Assembly: GCA_900540425.1 (NCBI GenBank)
Contig: UQFU01000015.1
Coordinates: 1 to 27,228 of the forward strand
Source of the DNA: an uncultured Alphaproteobacteria bacterium
GTDB taxonomy: Bacteria > Pseudomonadota > Alphaproteobacteria > RF32 > CAG-239
Direction: 5' to 3'
DNA length: 27,228 nucleotides
Under the pieces are notes generated by a model that was not told the DNA's origin, did no database searches, and saw nothing but the letters and a program-made list of their open reading frames with translations. Position numbers and translations under genes: made by a program. Position 1 is the first letter of the stretch; each line of letters starts with the position of its first letter. Below are positions 15,617 to 23,102 of this stretch, in pieces.

Positions 15617-15667
15617 AAAAAAAAGGAGTGGTTTTCAAACACAGCTCGGCTGTCCCAAAAACCACTC
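15617..15667 (-). terminator. Intrinsic terminator after the DUF3015 gene
   Basis: Outer stem GAGTGGTTTT/AAAACCACTC, inner stem ACAGC/GCTGT, then eight Ts on the minus strand. The T run ends 2 nt before the DUF4105 ATG at 15614. Confidence 0.85.
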
Positions 15668-15686
15668 TGCAAAAACAGCTGGCCGC

Positions 15687-16148
15687 TTAAGCCTTTTTGG
15701 CCATTTCCAAAACGTTGAGGGTCAGTTCAACCGCATCAACATTTTCGTTCGGAAACAAAACCGCAAAATTCTGCTTGGACATCTCACCGAGTTTCTCGCT
15801 GTCCATATTCAAAATCCCGGCCATTGTCGTAATGGTTTCGCCATGTCCGGCCGCAGCGTCAAGCGCATACTGTTCCATATTGTTTTCCAAAAACGCCAGC
15901 ATCATTCTGCCGGTTCCGCCGGTAACGCGCCCGTTCGGATCACAGCCCGATGTTCCGAAAGTAATGCCGAAAGTCTGCGTTCCGAAAGACCCATTGGTCG
16001 TAGCGGCCAAAACCTGCGGCCCGATGCCGCTTTGGCCGCGCCAGGCCATTGATCCCAGACCGCAGCCGGTACTGTCAATCGCACCGGCATTGGAAGCAAA
16101 GGCCAAAACGCCGGCCGCCAGCAACGATGATAAATAAATTTTTTTCAT
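15687..16148 (-). CDS. DUF3015 periplasmic protein
   Basis: The start is set at 16148 (MKKIYL), which has GGAG 8 nt upstream; codons further upstream are A/T-rich non-coding. A signal peptide (LLAAGVLAFASNAGA) precedes the DUF3015 signature: STGCGLGSMAWRGQSG, VLAATTNGSFGTQTFGITFG, TSGCD. The two cysteines may form a disulfide. The C-terminal half is helical (AFLENNMEQYALDAAAGHGE, ELTLNVLEMAKKA). Molecular function unknown. It is immediately upstream of the DUF4105 gene, with a terminator between, suggesting a linked but unequal expression. Confidence 0.88.
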   Translation of the reverse strand: MKKIYLSSLLAAGVLAFASNAGAIDSTGCGLGSMAWRGQSGIGPQVLAATTNGSFGTQTFGITFGTSGCDPNGRVTGGTGRMMLAFLENNMEQYALDAAAGHGETITTMAGILNMDSEKLGEMSKQNFAVLFPNENVDAVELTLNVLEMAKKA

Positions 16149-16247
16149 AGTCCGATCTCCGTTAAAAAATTTTACCTTTAAACATTTAACACAAAAACGT
16201 TGTTTGTACATTTTTTTTAAGGCTTTTGAACAGAAAAAATAAAAAGC

Positions 16248-16276
16248 TTGAAATCGGCGCAAAACCGTGTTATATG
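16248..16276 (+). promoter_or_regulatory. Promoter of greA
   Basis: TTGAAA, 17-bp spacer, TATATG, 85 bp upstream of the greA start. This leaves a leader of about 78 nt. Confidence 0.55.
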
Positions 16277-16302
16277 TTTTAACAGATCATGTATCTTTAC
16301 AA

Positions 16303-16337
16303 GCTGTGAGAGGTTCCTATCTCTCGCAGTTAATTTT
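16303..16337 (+). terminator. Terminator-like hairpin in the greA leader
   Basis: Stem CTGTGAGAG/CTCTCGCAG (one G-T pair), 8-nt loop, followed by TTAATTTTT. It lies between promoter and start codon, so it could attenuate greA or release a short leader RNA. Confidence 0.5.
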
Positions 16338-16360
16338 TGCATTTTTAAGTAGGTGATAAA

Positions 16361-16834
16361 ATGGATAAGTTTCCTTTAACAAAAGTCGGCTTTTTAGCTT
16401 TGGAAGAAGAACTAAAACACTTAAAAGGGGTAGACAGACCCAACATTATTGCCGCTATTGCCGAGGCCCGCTCCCACGGCGACCTTTCGGAAAACGCCGA
16501 ATATTCTGCGGCTAAGGAAAAACAAAGCTTTATCGAGGGGCGCATCCAGGATTTGGAAGCCGTATTAAGCCGTGCCCAGGTTATTGACGTCGCCAACACC
16601 AAAGCTGACGTTATCCGTTTCGGCGCCACCGTTCAGGTGGTTGACGAAGATACCGATGAAGAAAAACAATACCAAATTGTCGGCGACTATGAGGCAGATA
16701 TCGAAAAGAACAAAATATCCCTGTCTTCTCCGCTGGCCAAAGCCCTGATCGGCAAAGAAATCGGCGACATCGCCGAATACACGGCTCCGGGCGGCAAAAA
16801 ATCTTTTGAAATTTTGGATATCAAATACATTTAA
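16361..16834 (+). CDS. greA: Transcription elongation factor GreA
   Basis: Binds the RNA polymerase secondary channel and stimulates cleavage of backtracked transcripts. The 157-aa length fits. The N-terminal coiled coil ([20 protein letters not shown]) carries the DLSENAEY tip with Asp41 and Glu44. The C-terminal FKBP-like domain includes [17 protein letters not shown] and [27 protein letters not shown] lies upstream of the ATG. The leader contains a terminator-like hairpin. The gene ends with a strong terminator at 16865-16900. Confidence 0.97.
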   Translation: MDKFPLTKVGFLALEEELKHLKGVDRPNIIAAIAEARSHGDLSENAEYSAAKEKQSFIEGRIQDLEAVLSRAQVIDVANTKADVIRFGATVQVVDEDTDEEKQYQIVGDYEADIEKNKISLSSPLAKALIGKEIGDIAEYTAPGGKKSFEILDIKYI

Positions 16835-16864
16835 GCGCATTGGAAATCTGAAAATCCGACATAT

Positions 16865-16900
16865 ATTAAAGCCGCAAATTCATGCGGCTTTAATTGTTTT
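16865..16900 (+). terminator. Intrinsic terminator after greA
   Basis: Twelve-bp perfect stem ATTAAAGCCGCA/TGCGGCTTTAAT with loop AATTCA, then TGTTTT. It lies only 14 nt upstream of the next start codon. Confidence 0.75.
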
Positions 16901-16913
16901 AGAGGAAGAAAAA

Positions 16914-17303
16914 ATGTCGGACAACAAAAACCAATGCGTTCTGGACTACGCCAACAAATGCGACTGCCGCGAAGATGACAACTGCGGCTGCACTTTTCCG
17001 AACAACTGCAGTCAGGATTTCGACTGTCCTGACAACGATTGCGGCTGCGGCACCGGAGAAACGGCCGGCAGCAAAGAAACGTCAGATAACGAAAACCGGC
17101 TTGACGGCGATGAAGACAGCGAAGAAGACGATGCCCGTCCTCCGGACGAAATCGCCTTCCGCCTGATATGTTCCGATTGCGAATGCCAATGCATCAATTT
17201 TGACAACCGCGACAATTCCGCCTTCCCCGAATTCGACTGCGACGACGGCGAATGCTTCACAACCCTGGTCACAGCCGAAAGCGTTTTCGACTGCCGCTTC
17301 TGA
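16914..17303 (+). CDS. Small Cys/Asp-rich acidic protein, unknown function
   Basis: The start at 16914 (MSDNKNQC) has AGAGGAAG upstream; an earlier in-frame ATG inside greA is not credible. The 129-aa product has 16 cysteines and is strongly acidic. Cysteines cluster in CxC and CxxxxxCxC patterns (NKCDCREDDNCGC, DCPDNDCGCG, CSDCECQC), split by an Asp/Glu-rich linker (about 56-78). There is no signal peptide or TM segment, so it is probably cytosolic. The pattern suggests metal or Fe-S cluster binding, but no known metallothionein or zinc-finger family is recognised. It sits between greA and thioredoxin reductase. Confidence 0.75.
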   Translation: MSDNKNQCVLDYANKCDCREDDNCGCTFPNNCSQDFDCPDNDCGCGTGETAGSKETSDNENRLDGDEDSEEDDARPPDEIAFRLICSDCECQCINFDNRDNSAFPEFDCDDGECFTTLVTAESVFDCRF

Positions 17304-17318
17304 AACCCAAATAATCAG

Positions 17319-17347
17319 TTGCAAAACTTTTTTCCAAACGCTATCTT
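17319..17347 (+). promoter_or_regulatory. Promoter of trxB
   Basis: TTGCAA, 17-bp spacer, TATCTT, 32 bp upstream of the trxB start. Confidence 0.45.
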
Positions 17348-17378
17348 ATAAGCAGAAAATTCAAAAAAGGGGATCATT

Positions 17379-18320
17379 ATGGCAGAATACAGAAGCAAAA
17401 TTTTAATTATCGGTTCAGGGCCTGCCGGTTACACCGCCGGGATTTATGCCGCGCGTGCCGGGCTGAAACCGATTTTGGTTTCCGGCCTTCAGCCCGGAGG
17501 GCAGCTGACCATTACCACCGAAGTGGAGAATTTTCCCGGTTTTCCCGAACCCATACACGGCACAGACCTGATGCAGCGGATGCGCAGCCAGGCAGAAAAC
17601 GTTGGGGTTACAATCATTGACGATAACATTATCGAAGTTGATTTCAGCAGCCGTCCCTTTGTCTGCAATTCTGAAAACTACCATGTCTATACCGGCGAAA
17701 CCCTGATTATCGCCACCGGTGCCAGCGCCAAATGGCTGGGGCTGGAAAGCGAAGAAAAATTCCGCGGCTACGGAGTCTCCGGTTGCGCCACCTGTGACGG
17801 CTTCTTTTATCGCAACCGCAATGTCGCGGTCGTCGGCGGAGGCAACACCGCTGCCGAAGAAGCGTTATATTTGAGCAATTTTGCCAAATCCGTCACCCTT
17901 ATCCACCGCCGTAACAGCCTGCGCGCCGATCAGACCATGCAGAAACGCATCTTAGAAAACCCCAAAATCAACATTGAATGGGATACGGTTATTGAAGAAA
18001 TTTTAGGAACGGAAAATCCCAAATCCGTTACCGGCCTGCGCCTGAAAAACGTCAAAAACGACAGCACTTTTGAACTCGCCGTTGATGGATTGTTCATCGC
18101 CGTCGGACACCACCCCAATACCGAGTTATTCAAAAAATACTTACAGCTTGACAACAACGGTTACATTGTCACTTTGCCGGGCAGCAGCAAAACCAATATT
18201 GAAGGCGTTTTTGCGGCCGGCGACGTCAAAGACCCGCAGTTCAGACAAGCGGTCATTGCTGCCGGCTCCGGCTGTATTGCCGCATTGGAAGCGGAAAAAT
18301 TCCTCAACGAAAATTTATAA
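17379..18320 (+). CDS. trxB: Thioredoxin-disulfide reductase
   Basis: A FAD enzyme that uses NADPH to reduce thioredoxin. The 313-aa protein has the FAD-binding GSGPAG (12-17), the NADPH-binding GGGNTA (153-158), the redox-active CATC (Cys136, Cys139), and the C-terminal FAD motif VFAAGDVKDPQFRQAV. AAGGGGATC precedes the ATG. It is the downstream neighbour of the Cys-rich protein on the same strand, with its own likely promoter. Confidence 0.97.
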   Translation: MAEYRSKILIIGSGPAGYTAGIYAARAGLKPILVSGLQPGGQLTITTEVENFPGFPEPIHGTDLMQRMRSQAENVGVTIIDDNIIEVDFSSRPFVCNSENYHVYTGETLIIATGASAKWLGLESEEKFRGYGVSGCATCDGFFYRNRNVAVVGGGNTAAEEALYLSNFAKSVTLIHRRNSLRADQTMQKRILENPKINIEWDTVIEEILGTENPKSVTGLRLKNVKNDSTFELAVDGLFIAVGHHPNTELFKKYLQLDNNGYIVTLPGSSKTNIEGVFAAGDVKDPQFRQAVIAAGSGCIAALEAEKFLNENL

Positions 18321-18399
18321 AGCGCCTGTATATATTCCAGAAAACCGCCCCGTTTTCGGGGCTCTGCATCACGCGCCTTTCCCACAGGACAAGAAAAAC

Positions 18400-18422
18400 A
18401 TAGCGCATTGAACGCTATTTTC
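18400..18422 (+). terminator. Possible intrinsic terminator of trxB
   Basis: ATAGCG/CGCTAT six-bp stem extended by A-T pairs, followed by TTTTCT. It lies 80 nt after the stop; a shorter GCCCC/GGGGC hairpin at 18347-18362 lacks a T run. Confidence 0.4.
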
Positions 18423-18483
18423 TCACAACTCTACGCAAAAAAACAGCAAATTCCCTTCAACCAACAATACCGGTTACGGAACA

Positions 18484-18681
18484 TTACTGCCCCATAACCT
18501 CTTTTTTCAACCGTTCCAAATATTCATAACTTTTTTGCGCCTCATCAAAGAAATTATCTTCAGATTCCAAACTTTCATCAACCCTCAGGGGCAAAAGAGA
18601 CGTCATCTTGTTTTTTTTCCTAACCTCAGCCGCTGCCTGTTGGACAGCCTTGCCTGGCTCCGCATTTACTCGCATAAACAA
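18484..18681 (-). CDS. Hypothetical short protein, 65 aa
   Basis: A weakly supported open frame downstream of fmt on the same strand. The C-terminal half reads as a plausible amphipathic helix (FFDEAQKSYEYLERLKKEV). The N-terminus is less convincing, and no ribosome site is seen before the ATG. It could be a remnant of a longer gene, since the adjacent region also holds a helix-turn-helix fragment on the other strand. No known family. Confidence 0.35.
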   Translation of the reverse strand: MFMRVNAEPGKAVQQAAAEVRKKNKMTSLLPLRVDESLESEDNFFDEAQKSYEYLERLKKEVMGQ

Positions 18682-18782
18682 TTTTCTGTCGGCGCTTATC
18701 CTTTTTACTTTACCGTGAAATATACGCCATTGCAGATACTTTGGAAGTTCCGATTACGGAACTTTTTAACGAACCCGCCTAA
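18678..18782 (+). pseudogene. Remnant of an XRE-type helix-turn-helix C-terminus
   Basis: In this frame, 34 codons between two stops end in YAIADTLEVPITELFNEPA. This is very close to the last helix pattern of Cro/C1-type regulators (IA..L.V...ELF). No start codon or upstream HTH core is in frame, so it is probably a decayed fragment. Confidence 0.35.
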
Positions 18783-18793
18783 AAAACCAAAGG

Positions 18794-19711
18794 CTACTCT
18801 AAAACAACTTCTTCGTCAAAAGAAAAGCCCCGCAGCAATTCTTCCGTAGGCATGGCCTTTTTGCCCTGTCGCTGAATTTCCGTTACCAGCAGCATTCCCG
18901 GATTGCACTCAATCAGCAAACCAGTGTCGTTGGGAATCAGACATCCCGGCACCCGGCCGGAATTTCCATCTAACGCCTCGGCTTTCAGAACCTTAAAACG
19001 TTCGCCCTTATAAACAAAATAAGTTGCCGGATACGGATTAAATGCCCGGATTTTTCGCTCCAAAACTTCCGCAGCCAAATTAAAATCAAGCTTAGCCTCT
19101 GCCTTGTCAATCTTAGCCGCATAACAGCTCTTGACATCATCTTGAGCCTCCGGTTTCAGATTATTCAGGTTTCGCAACGCCTCAATAATCAACGCCGCCC
19201 CTAAATCCGACAAAGCATCGTGCAGTTCGCCGCCGGTCGTTTCCGGAGAAATCTTCACTACGCCTTTCAACAGCATATCGCCGGTATCCAACCCTTCGGC
19301 CATTTGCATAATCGTTACGCCGCTTTTGTCATCCCCGGCCTCAATCGCCCGCTGTATCGGAGCGGCACCGCGCCAACGCGGCAGAAGCGAAGCATGAACA
19401 TTAAGACACCCTTTGGGAAATGCTTCCAGTATCGGCTTCGGCAAAATCAATCCATAAGCCGCCACAACGGCCAAATCGGCGCCCAAGGCTCTAAATTTAT
19501 CTTGTTCTTCTATTTTTTTCAACGAATTAGGCGTGCGAACTTCAATTTTTAATTCATCAGCAGCCAAATTAATTGGTGTTTTTACGGTTTTTTGTCCTCG
19601 CCCAGACTCTTTAGCCGGCTGCGTATAAACACAAACAACATCATGCTCTTTAACCAGAGCCCTCAAAACCGGAACTGAAAAATCCGGCGTTCCCATAAAA
19701 ACAATTTTCAT
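18794..19711 (-). CDS. fmt: Methionyl-tRNA formyltransferase
   Basis: Formylates initiator Met-tRNA. The start at 19711 (MKIVFMGTPDFS) has GGTGAT upstream; the longer frame to 19762 adds an unrelated hydrophobic run. The 305-aa product has the catalytic Asn104, His106 (NVHASLLPRWRGAAPIQ) and Asp142 (EGLDTGD), plus the C-terminal OB-like tRNA-binding domain. It follows def on the same strand, the usual pair, but with a 180-nt gap that contains part of a repeat element. Confidence 0.97.
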   Translation of the reverse strand: MKIVFMGTPDFSVPVLRALVKEHDVVCVYTQPAKESGRGQKTVKTPINLAADELKIEVRTPNSLKKIEEQDKFRALGADLAVVAAYGLILPKPILEAFPKGCLNVHASLLPRWRGAAPIQRAIEAGDDKSGVTIMQMAEGLDTGDMLLKGVVKISPETTGGELHDALSDLGAALIIEALRNLNNLKPEAQDDVKSCYAAKIDKAEAKLDFNLAAEVLERKIRAFNPYPATYFVYKGERFKVLKAEALDGNSGRVPGCLIPNDTGLLIECNPGMLLVTEIQRQGKKAMPTEELLRGFSFDEEVVLE

Positions 19712-19779
19712 ATTTATCACCGTACTACAAAATAAAATTAAAGCAAAACATAAACAAAACACAACCTTTTAAGAAACCC

Positions 19780-19906
19780 GAAAAGTTCGGATAGCAAGAT
19801 TAGCAGAGTAATTTTTAGGGCAAGAAAAGCTTGAGCGTATATAGAAATACATGAGTTTTTCGAGACCCGCAAAAACTGCTTTAGACAACCATCATACGAG
19901 CTTTTC
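19780..19906 (-). repeat. About 130-bp intergenic repeat, copy A (3' end of def)
   Basis: It begins AAAAGTTCGGATAG and ends ACGAGCTTTT on the plus strand, sharing internal GCGTATA.AGAAATAC.TGA and CGCAAAA.CTG blocks with copy B at 20474-20600. The ends form imperfect inverted repeats (AAAAGTTCG/CGAGCTTTT). The def stop codon lies inside it. Confidence 0.6.
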
Positions 19907-20419
19907 ACGAGCTTTTTGGAGTTTCTTGACCAACATCTGTCTCTTTAGACGGCTAATCCGGTCAATATACAAAATACCGTCCAAGTGATCCAGTTCATGT
20001 TGAACGGCAACCGCCAAAAAGCCTTCGGCCTCCAATTCTTTTTCCTCGCCTTCGGGCGTAAAATAACGCACTTTCACAGCCGCAAAACGCTCAACTTCCG
20101 CACGTTGATCCGGAACGGAAAGACACCCCTCCGGGCCGCATACTTTTTCTTCCGAACGCCAAATAATTTCCGGATTCACAAAATAAAGCGGATTGCCGGG
20201 CTTGCCGCCTTCTTCGTCCTGCTCAACGTCAATCACCACCACGCGCTTGGAAATTCCGACCTGCGGAGCCGCCAACCCCACTCCGGCTTCGGCATACATT
20301 GTTTCCAACATATCCTCCAAAAGCTGTTTCAACTCGGCGTTAAATTCCTCTTTCTCCAGTTGAACCGCCTTTTTTTTCAATATCGGATGTGGATATTCAT
20401 ATATTTTTAACTTTGCCAT
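19892..20419 (-). CDS. def: Peptide deformylase
   Basis: Removes the N-formyl group from nascent proteins. The 175-aa protein shows all three motifs: GVGLAAPQVG (47-56), EGCLSVP (97-103) and QHELDHLDG (140-148). Metal ligands are Cys99, His141 and His145, and the catalytic residue is Glu142. It lies downstream of nusB and upstream of fmt on the same strand. The last codons lie within repeat copy A, so the extreme C-terminus (REKLV) may have been shaped by the element. Confidence 0.97.
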   Translation of the reverse strand: MAKLKIYEYPHPILKKKAVQLEKEEFNAELKQLLEDMLETMYAEAGVGLAAPQVGISKRVVVIDVEQDEEGGKPGNPLYFVNPEIIWRSEEKVCGPEGCLSVPDQRAEVERFAAVKVRYFTPEGEEKELEAEGFLAVAVQHELDHLDGILYIDRISRLKRQMLVKKLQKAREKLV

Positions 20420-20473
20420 ACCTTCTTAACTTTACCAACAATATTAGACAACCACAGAGCGCATTTTTTATTA

Positions 20474-20600
20474 AAAGTTCGGATAGTGAGGCAAATAATA
20501 AGATTTAAGAGTGGCGGCAACTAAGCGTATAAAGAAATACGTGACAGGAACAGCCAACTCGCAAAATCTGTATGAGTTGCCCGCTAGACGAGCTTTTAAC
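20474..20600 (-). repeat. About 130-bp intergenic repeat, copy B (3' end of nusB)
   Basis: Starts AAAAGTTCGGATAG and ends ACGAGCTTTTAA, sharing the same conserved blocks and order as copy A. The nusB stop codon falls at its edge. It occupies most of the gap between nusB and def. Confidence 0.6.
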
Positions 20601-21075
20601 GGGATTTAGCCACCTGATCCAACACCGCATTCACCATTTTGGGTTCGCCCTTGCTGAAAAAGGCATAGGCCAAATCAACATATTCTTGAATAATCACTTT
20701 AGCGTCAACATCTAAGGTATTGATTAATTCATAAATTGCGCAGAGAAACAAAGCGCGTAACGTTCCGTCCATCCGCTCAAAAGACCACCCTTCCTTCAAA
20801 AACAAAGAAAGCGATTTCTCAAGCTCTTCTTTATTAGCCTGAACGCTGCGGACAATCCGGGTAAAATAATCGCTGTCCATTTCCGAAACTTCTTCCAGTT
20901 CCTCCGAAGCGTTAATATCCTCTTTGATGACATAACGCCCGACCTGCCCGGTCGTAAAATCGCGGATAACCTCGTCAACCGGCAGCTGACCGTATTCAAT
21001 CATATAACAAGCCTGAACCGCTGCCAAACGGGCCGCCGTCTTCATCTTAATTTTTTTTGAAACAAACTTTTCCAT
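20596..21075 (-). CDS. nusB: Transcription antitermination factor NusB
   Basis: An all-helical protein that binds boxA RNA with NusE in rRNA antitermination. The start at 21075 (MEKFVSKK) has GGTGA 7 nt upstream and avoids overlap with nrdR. The 159-aa product has the typical TAARLAAVQACYMIEYG first helix and the C-terminal LDVDAKVIIQEYVDLAYAF and EPKMVNAVLDQVAK helices. It follows nrdR directly; the rib genes normally found between them in related bacteria are absent. Confidence 0.92.
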   Translation of the reverse strand: MEKFVSKKIKMKTAARLAAVQACYMIEYGQLPVDEVIRDFTTGQVGRYVIKEDINASEELEEVSEMDSDYFTRIVRSVQANKEELEKSLSLFLKEGWSFERMDGTLRALFLCAIYELINTLDVDAKVIIQEYVDLAYAFFSKGEPKMVNAVLDQVAKSR

Positions 21076-21091
21076 TTCTTTTTCACCAACC

Positions 21092-21577
21092 TTATTCTTC
21101 GGCGTCTTCACTAATATTGGGACGCGCCAGCTTATCAATCGTTTCTACAAAATTCTCAAAATCCTTTACCTCGCGAAAATCCTTATATACCGAAGCAAAA
21201 CGGATATAGGCGATATGATCGAGCTTGGACAGGGCTTCCATTACATATTCGCCAATCACCCGCGACTGGATTTCGGCTTCTCCCGAACTTTCCAAACGGC
21301 GCTGGATTGAGTTCACCACCTTCTCCACCCGCTCGGGATTAACCGGCCGTTTCCGTACTGCAATCTGAATAGACTTCGCCAGTTTGTCCCGGTCGAACAT
21401 GGTTTTTTCGCCGTTTTTCTTAATCACAATCAGATCGCGCAGCTGCACCCGTTCATAAGTCGTAAAACGCGAACCGCATTCCGGACATTCCCGACGGCGC
21501 CGGATTGCCGTATTGTCGTCGGCATTTCGTGAATCTTTGACCTGCGTATCATCGCAACCGCAAAAAGGACATTTCAT
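21092..21577 (-). CDS. nrdR: Transcriptional repressor NrdR
   Basis: An ATP/dATP-sensing repressor of ribonucleotide reductase genes. The 161-aa protein has the N-terminal zinc ribbon (Cys3, Cys6, Cys31, Cys34; [21 protein letters not shown]) and an ATP-cone (about 49-139; [28 protein letters not shown]). Its ATG overlaps the murF stop as ATGA, so translation is coupled to murF. Confidence 0.97.
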   Translation of the reverse strand: MKCPFCGCDDTQVKDSRNADDNTAIRRRRECPECGSRFTTYERVQLRDLIVIKKNGEKTMFDRDKLAKSIQIAVRKRPVNPERVEKVVNSIQRRLESSGEAEIQSRVIGEYVMEALSKLDHIAYIRFASVYKDFREVKDFENFVETIDKLARPNISEDAEE

Positions 21578-22902
21578 TGTTTTTCTGCTCCGCTGTTAAT
21601 TAAAGATTCGGCCACCTGATATAATTTTGAAGAATACCTGGCTCCTTTTATAAGGACAATATCATTATTTTGCAACAGTTTATTTCTCAGAAAATCATCT
21701 AAACCGTCTTTATTTTCAAAATAATGCCGCTCCGTATCGGGAGAAAGCTGCGCCAAAGCGTCTTTCATCTCCGGACAAACGCCGACAACCACATCAATGC
21801 CGGAAGCGGCCAAAACCTGCCCGATTTCAATATGGCGCGCCTTGGAAGTATCGCCGAGTTCGGCCATTTTTCCCAAAACGGCAATTTTTCTTCCGGGCTG
21901 CTCCGTCCGGCTCAGGGTTTGGATTGCAATTTTCATGGCTTCCGGCTGTCCTGAATAACTGTCATCAATCAAAGTATATTCCCCAAAAGCTTCGCGCAGC
22001 CGCCATTGTTTGCCCCGCCCCGGCAGAGCCCCAAACTGCGGAATAACCGCCTCAGCCCTTTTAACATCAAGTCCCAACGCTTCCACTACCGTCAAAACGC
22101 ACCAGGCGTTATATTGATAATGCTCGCCGGGCTGTGCCGTCTCAAAATCAAATTGCGCCGCATAACCTTTGCCGAACTTAATTACTTTCGCACCGTTTTC
22201 TTTCGCTCGCCGTTCCAGCAAATCCGCAAAATTGGCATCGGCATTGATAACGGCCGTACCGCCTTTTTTCAACCCCCGGAATATTTCGGCCTTGGCCTCG
22301 GCAATCGCCTCAAAATCAGGAAAAAATTCAATATGCATCGGATAAACATTGGTCACAATCGCCATATCCGGTTCCGTATAACTGACCAAATCGGCAATTT
22401 CGCCTTTGGCGCTCATACCCATTTCAATAACCGCAAAATCTGCGTTCATATCCAGATCGAGCAATGTCCGCGGCACTCCGGAATAATTGTTATAATTCCC
22501 AAAAGTTGCATAAACCCGCCCAAACTGCGATAACACAAACTTAAGCTCCTCTTTGGTGGTGGTCTTGCCGGCACTCCCGGTCAGAGCAATCACCTGCCCC
22601 TTAAACTGCCGGCGATTATGCCGCCCCAACAGCCCGTAAGCCCGCCCCGTATCCGCAACCAGCACCTGCCGGTCTTCCGGAACATTTTCAATTTTGCGGC
22701 TCACAATCAGCAACGCAGCACCATTCTGATAGGCATCAAAAGCAAAATCATGCCCGTCAAACTTCTCACCCTTCAACGCCAGAAAGGCATCTCCCGGATT
22801 AATCTCCCGGCTGTTGGTCGAAACGCCGCTGATTTCCGTTTCTTCGGGCAACGAAACAGATTCCACAATTTCCGCCAGCTTGCGGGAACTTATTTTTTCC
22901 AT
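21574..22902 (-). CDS. murF: UDP-MurNAc-tripeptide:D-Ala-D-Ala ligase
   Basis: Adds D-Ala-D-Ala to the peptidoglycan precursor in the cytoplasm. The 442-aa protein has the Mur N-terminal domain ([18 protein letters not shown]), the ATP P-loop GSAGKTTT (109-116), the [14 protein letters not shown] and [13 protein letters not shown] motifs typical of MurF, and the C-terminal [15 protein letters not shown] motif. It is outside any visible dcw cluster and instead leads the nrdR-nusB-def-fmt block. GGAGATAAA precedes the ATG and is part of a 26-bp tandem duplication. Confidence 0.95.
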   Translation of the reverse strand: MEKISSRKLAEIVESVSLPEETEISGVSTNSREINPGDAFLALKGEKFDGHDFAFDAYQNGAALLIVSRKIENVPEDRQVLVADTGRAYGLLGRHNRRQFKGQVIALTGSAGKTTTKEELKFVLSQFGRVYATFGNYNNYSGVPRTLLDLDMNADFAVIEMGMSAKGEIADLVSYTEPDMAIVTNVYPMHIEFFPDFEAIAEAKAEIFRGLKKGGTAVINADANFADLLERRAKENGAKVIKFGKGYAAQFDFETAQPGEHYQYNAWCVLTVVEALGLDVKRAEAVIPQFGALPGRGKQWRLREAFGEYTLIDDSYSGQPEAMKIAIQTLSRTEQPGRKIAVLGKMAELGDTSKARHIEIGQVLAASGIDVVVGVCPEMKDALAQLSPDTERHYFENKDGLDDFLRNKLLQNNDIVLIKGARYSSKLYQVAESLINSGAEKQ

Positions 22903-22928
22903 TTTATCTCCTTTTCTTTTTTTTCCAT
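22890..22928 (-). CDS. 12-codon leader frame overlapping the murF start
   Basis: The duplicated ribosome site and ATG at 22928 open a frame [12 protein letters not shown] that ends in TAA inside the first codons of murF, in another frame. It has the same Shine-Dalgarno site as murF. Whether it is translated is unknown. Confidence 0.3.
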   Translation of the reverse strand: MEKKEKEIKWKK

Positions 22929-22944
22929 TTTATCTCCTTTTCTT
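22893..22944. repeat. 26-bp perfect tandem duplication of the murF ribosome site and ATG
   Basis: Two identical 26-bp units, 22893-22918 and 22919-22944, each containing on the minus strand AAAAGGAGATAAAATGGAAAA. Confidence 0.9.
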
Positions 22945-22952
22945 TTTCAGAC

Positions 22953-22958
22953 ATTATA
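22953..22958 (-). promoter_or_regulatory. Candidate -10 element of the murF operon
   Basis: TATAAT on the minus strand about 50 bp upstream of the murF start. No good -35 hexamer at 16-18 bp. Confidence 0.3.
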
Positions 22959-23033
22959 CGCCTTATTACAAAAATTTCATCCCCTTTTCATGCTTTTCCA
23001 CTTTCTTCCGTACCGCTTTCGTCCAAAATTCCC

Positions 23034-23062
23034 TTGCCTGGCCATCTGAAATATGCTAAAAT
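23034..23062 (+). promoter_or_regulatory. Promoter of the WG-repeat-like gene
   Basis: TTGCCT, 17-bp spacer, TAAAAT, 40 bp upstream of the start at 23103. Confidence 0.5.
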
Positions 23063-23102
23063 ATTAATCGGAAATATATATTAATTTTAAAATTTTTTTA
23101 TC

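Noticed and set aside
15617..15665. Extended N-terminus of the DUF4105 protein
   Set aside because: These codons lie within the hairpin and T run of the DUF3015 terminator and precede a normal signal peptide.
16149..16262. Extended N-terminus of the DUF3015 protein
   Set aside because: A/T-rich sequence without ribosome site, followed by a proper GGAG-preceded ATG and signal peptide.
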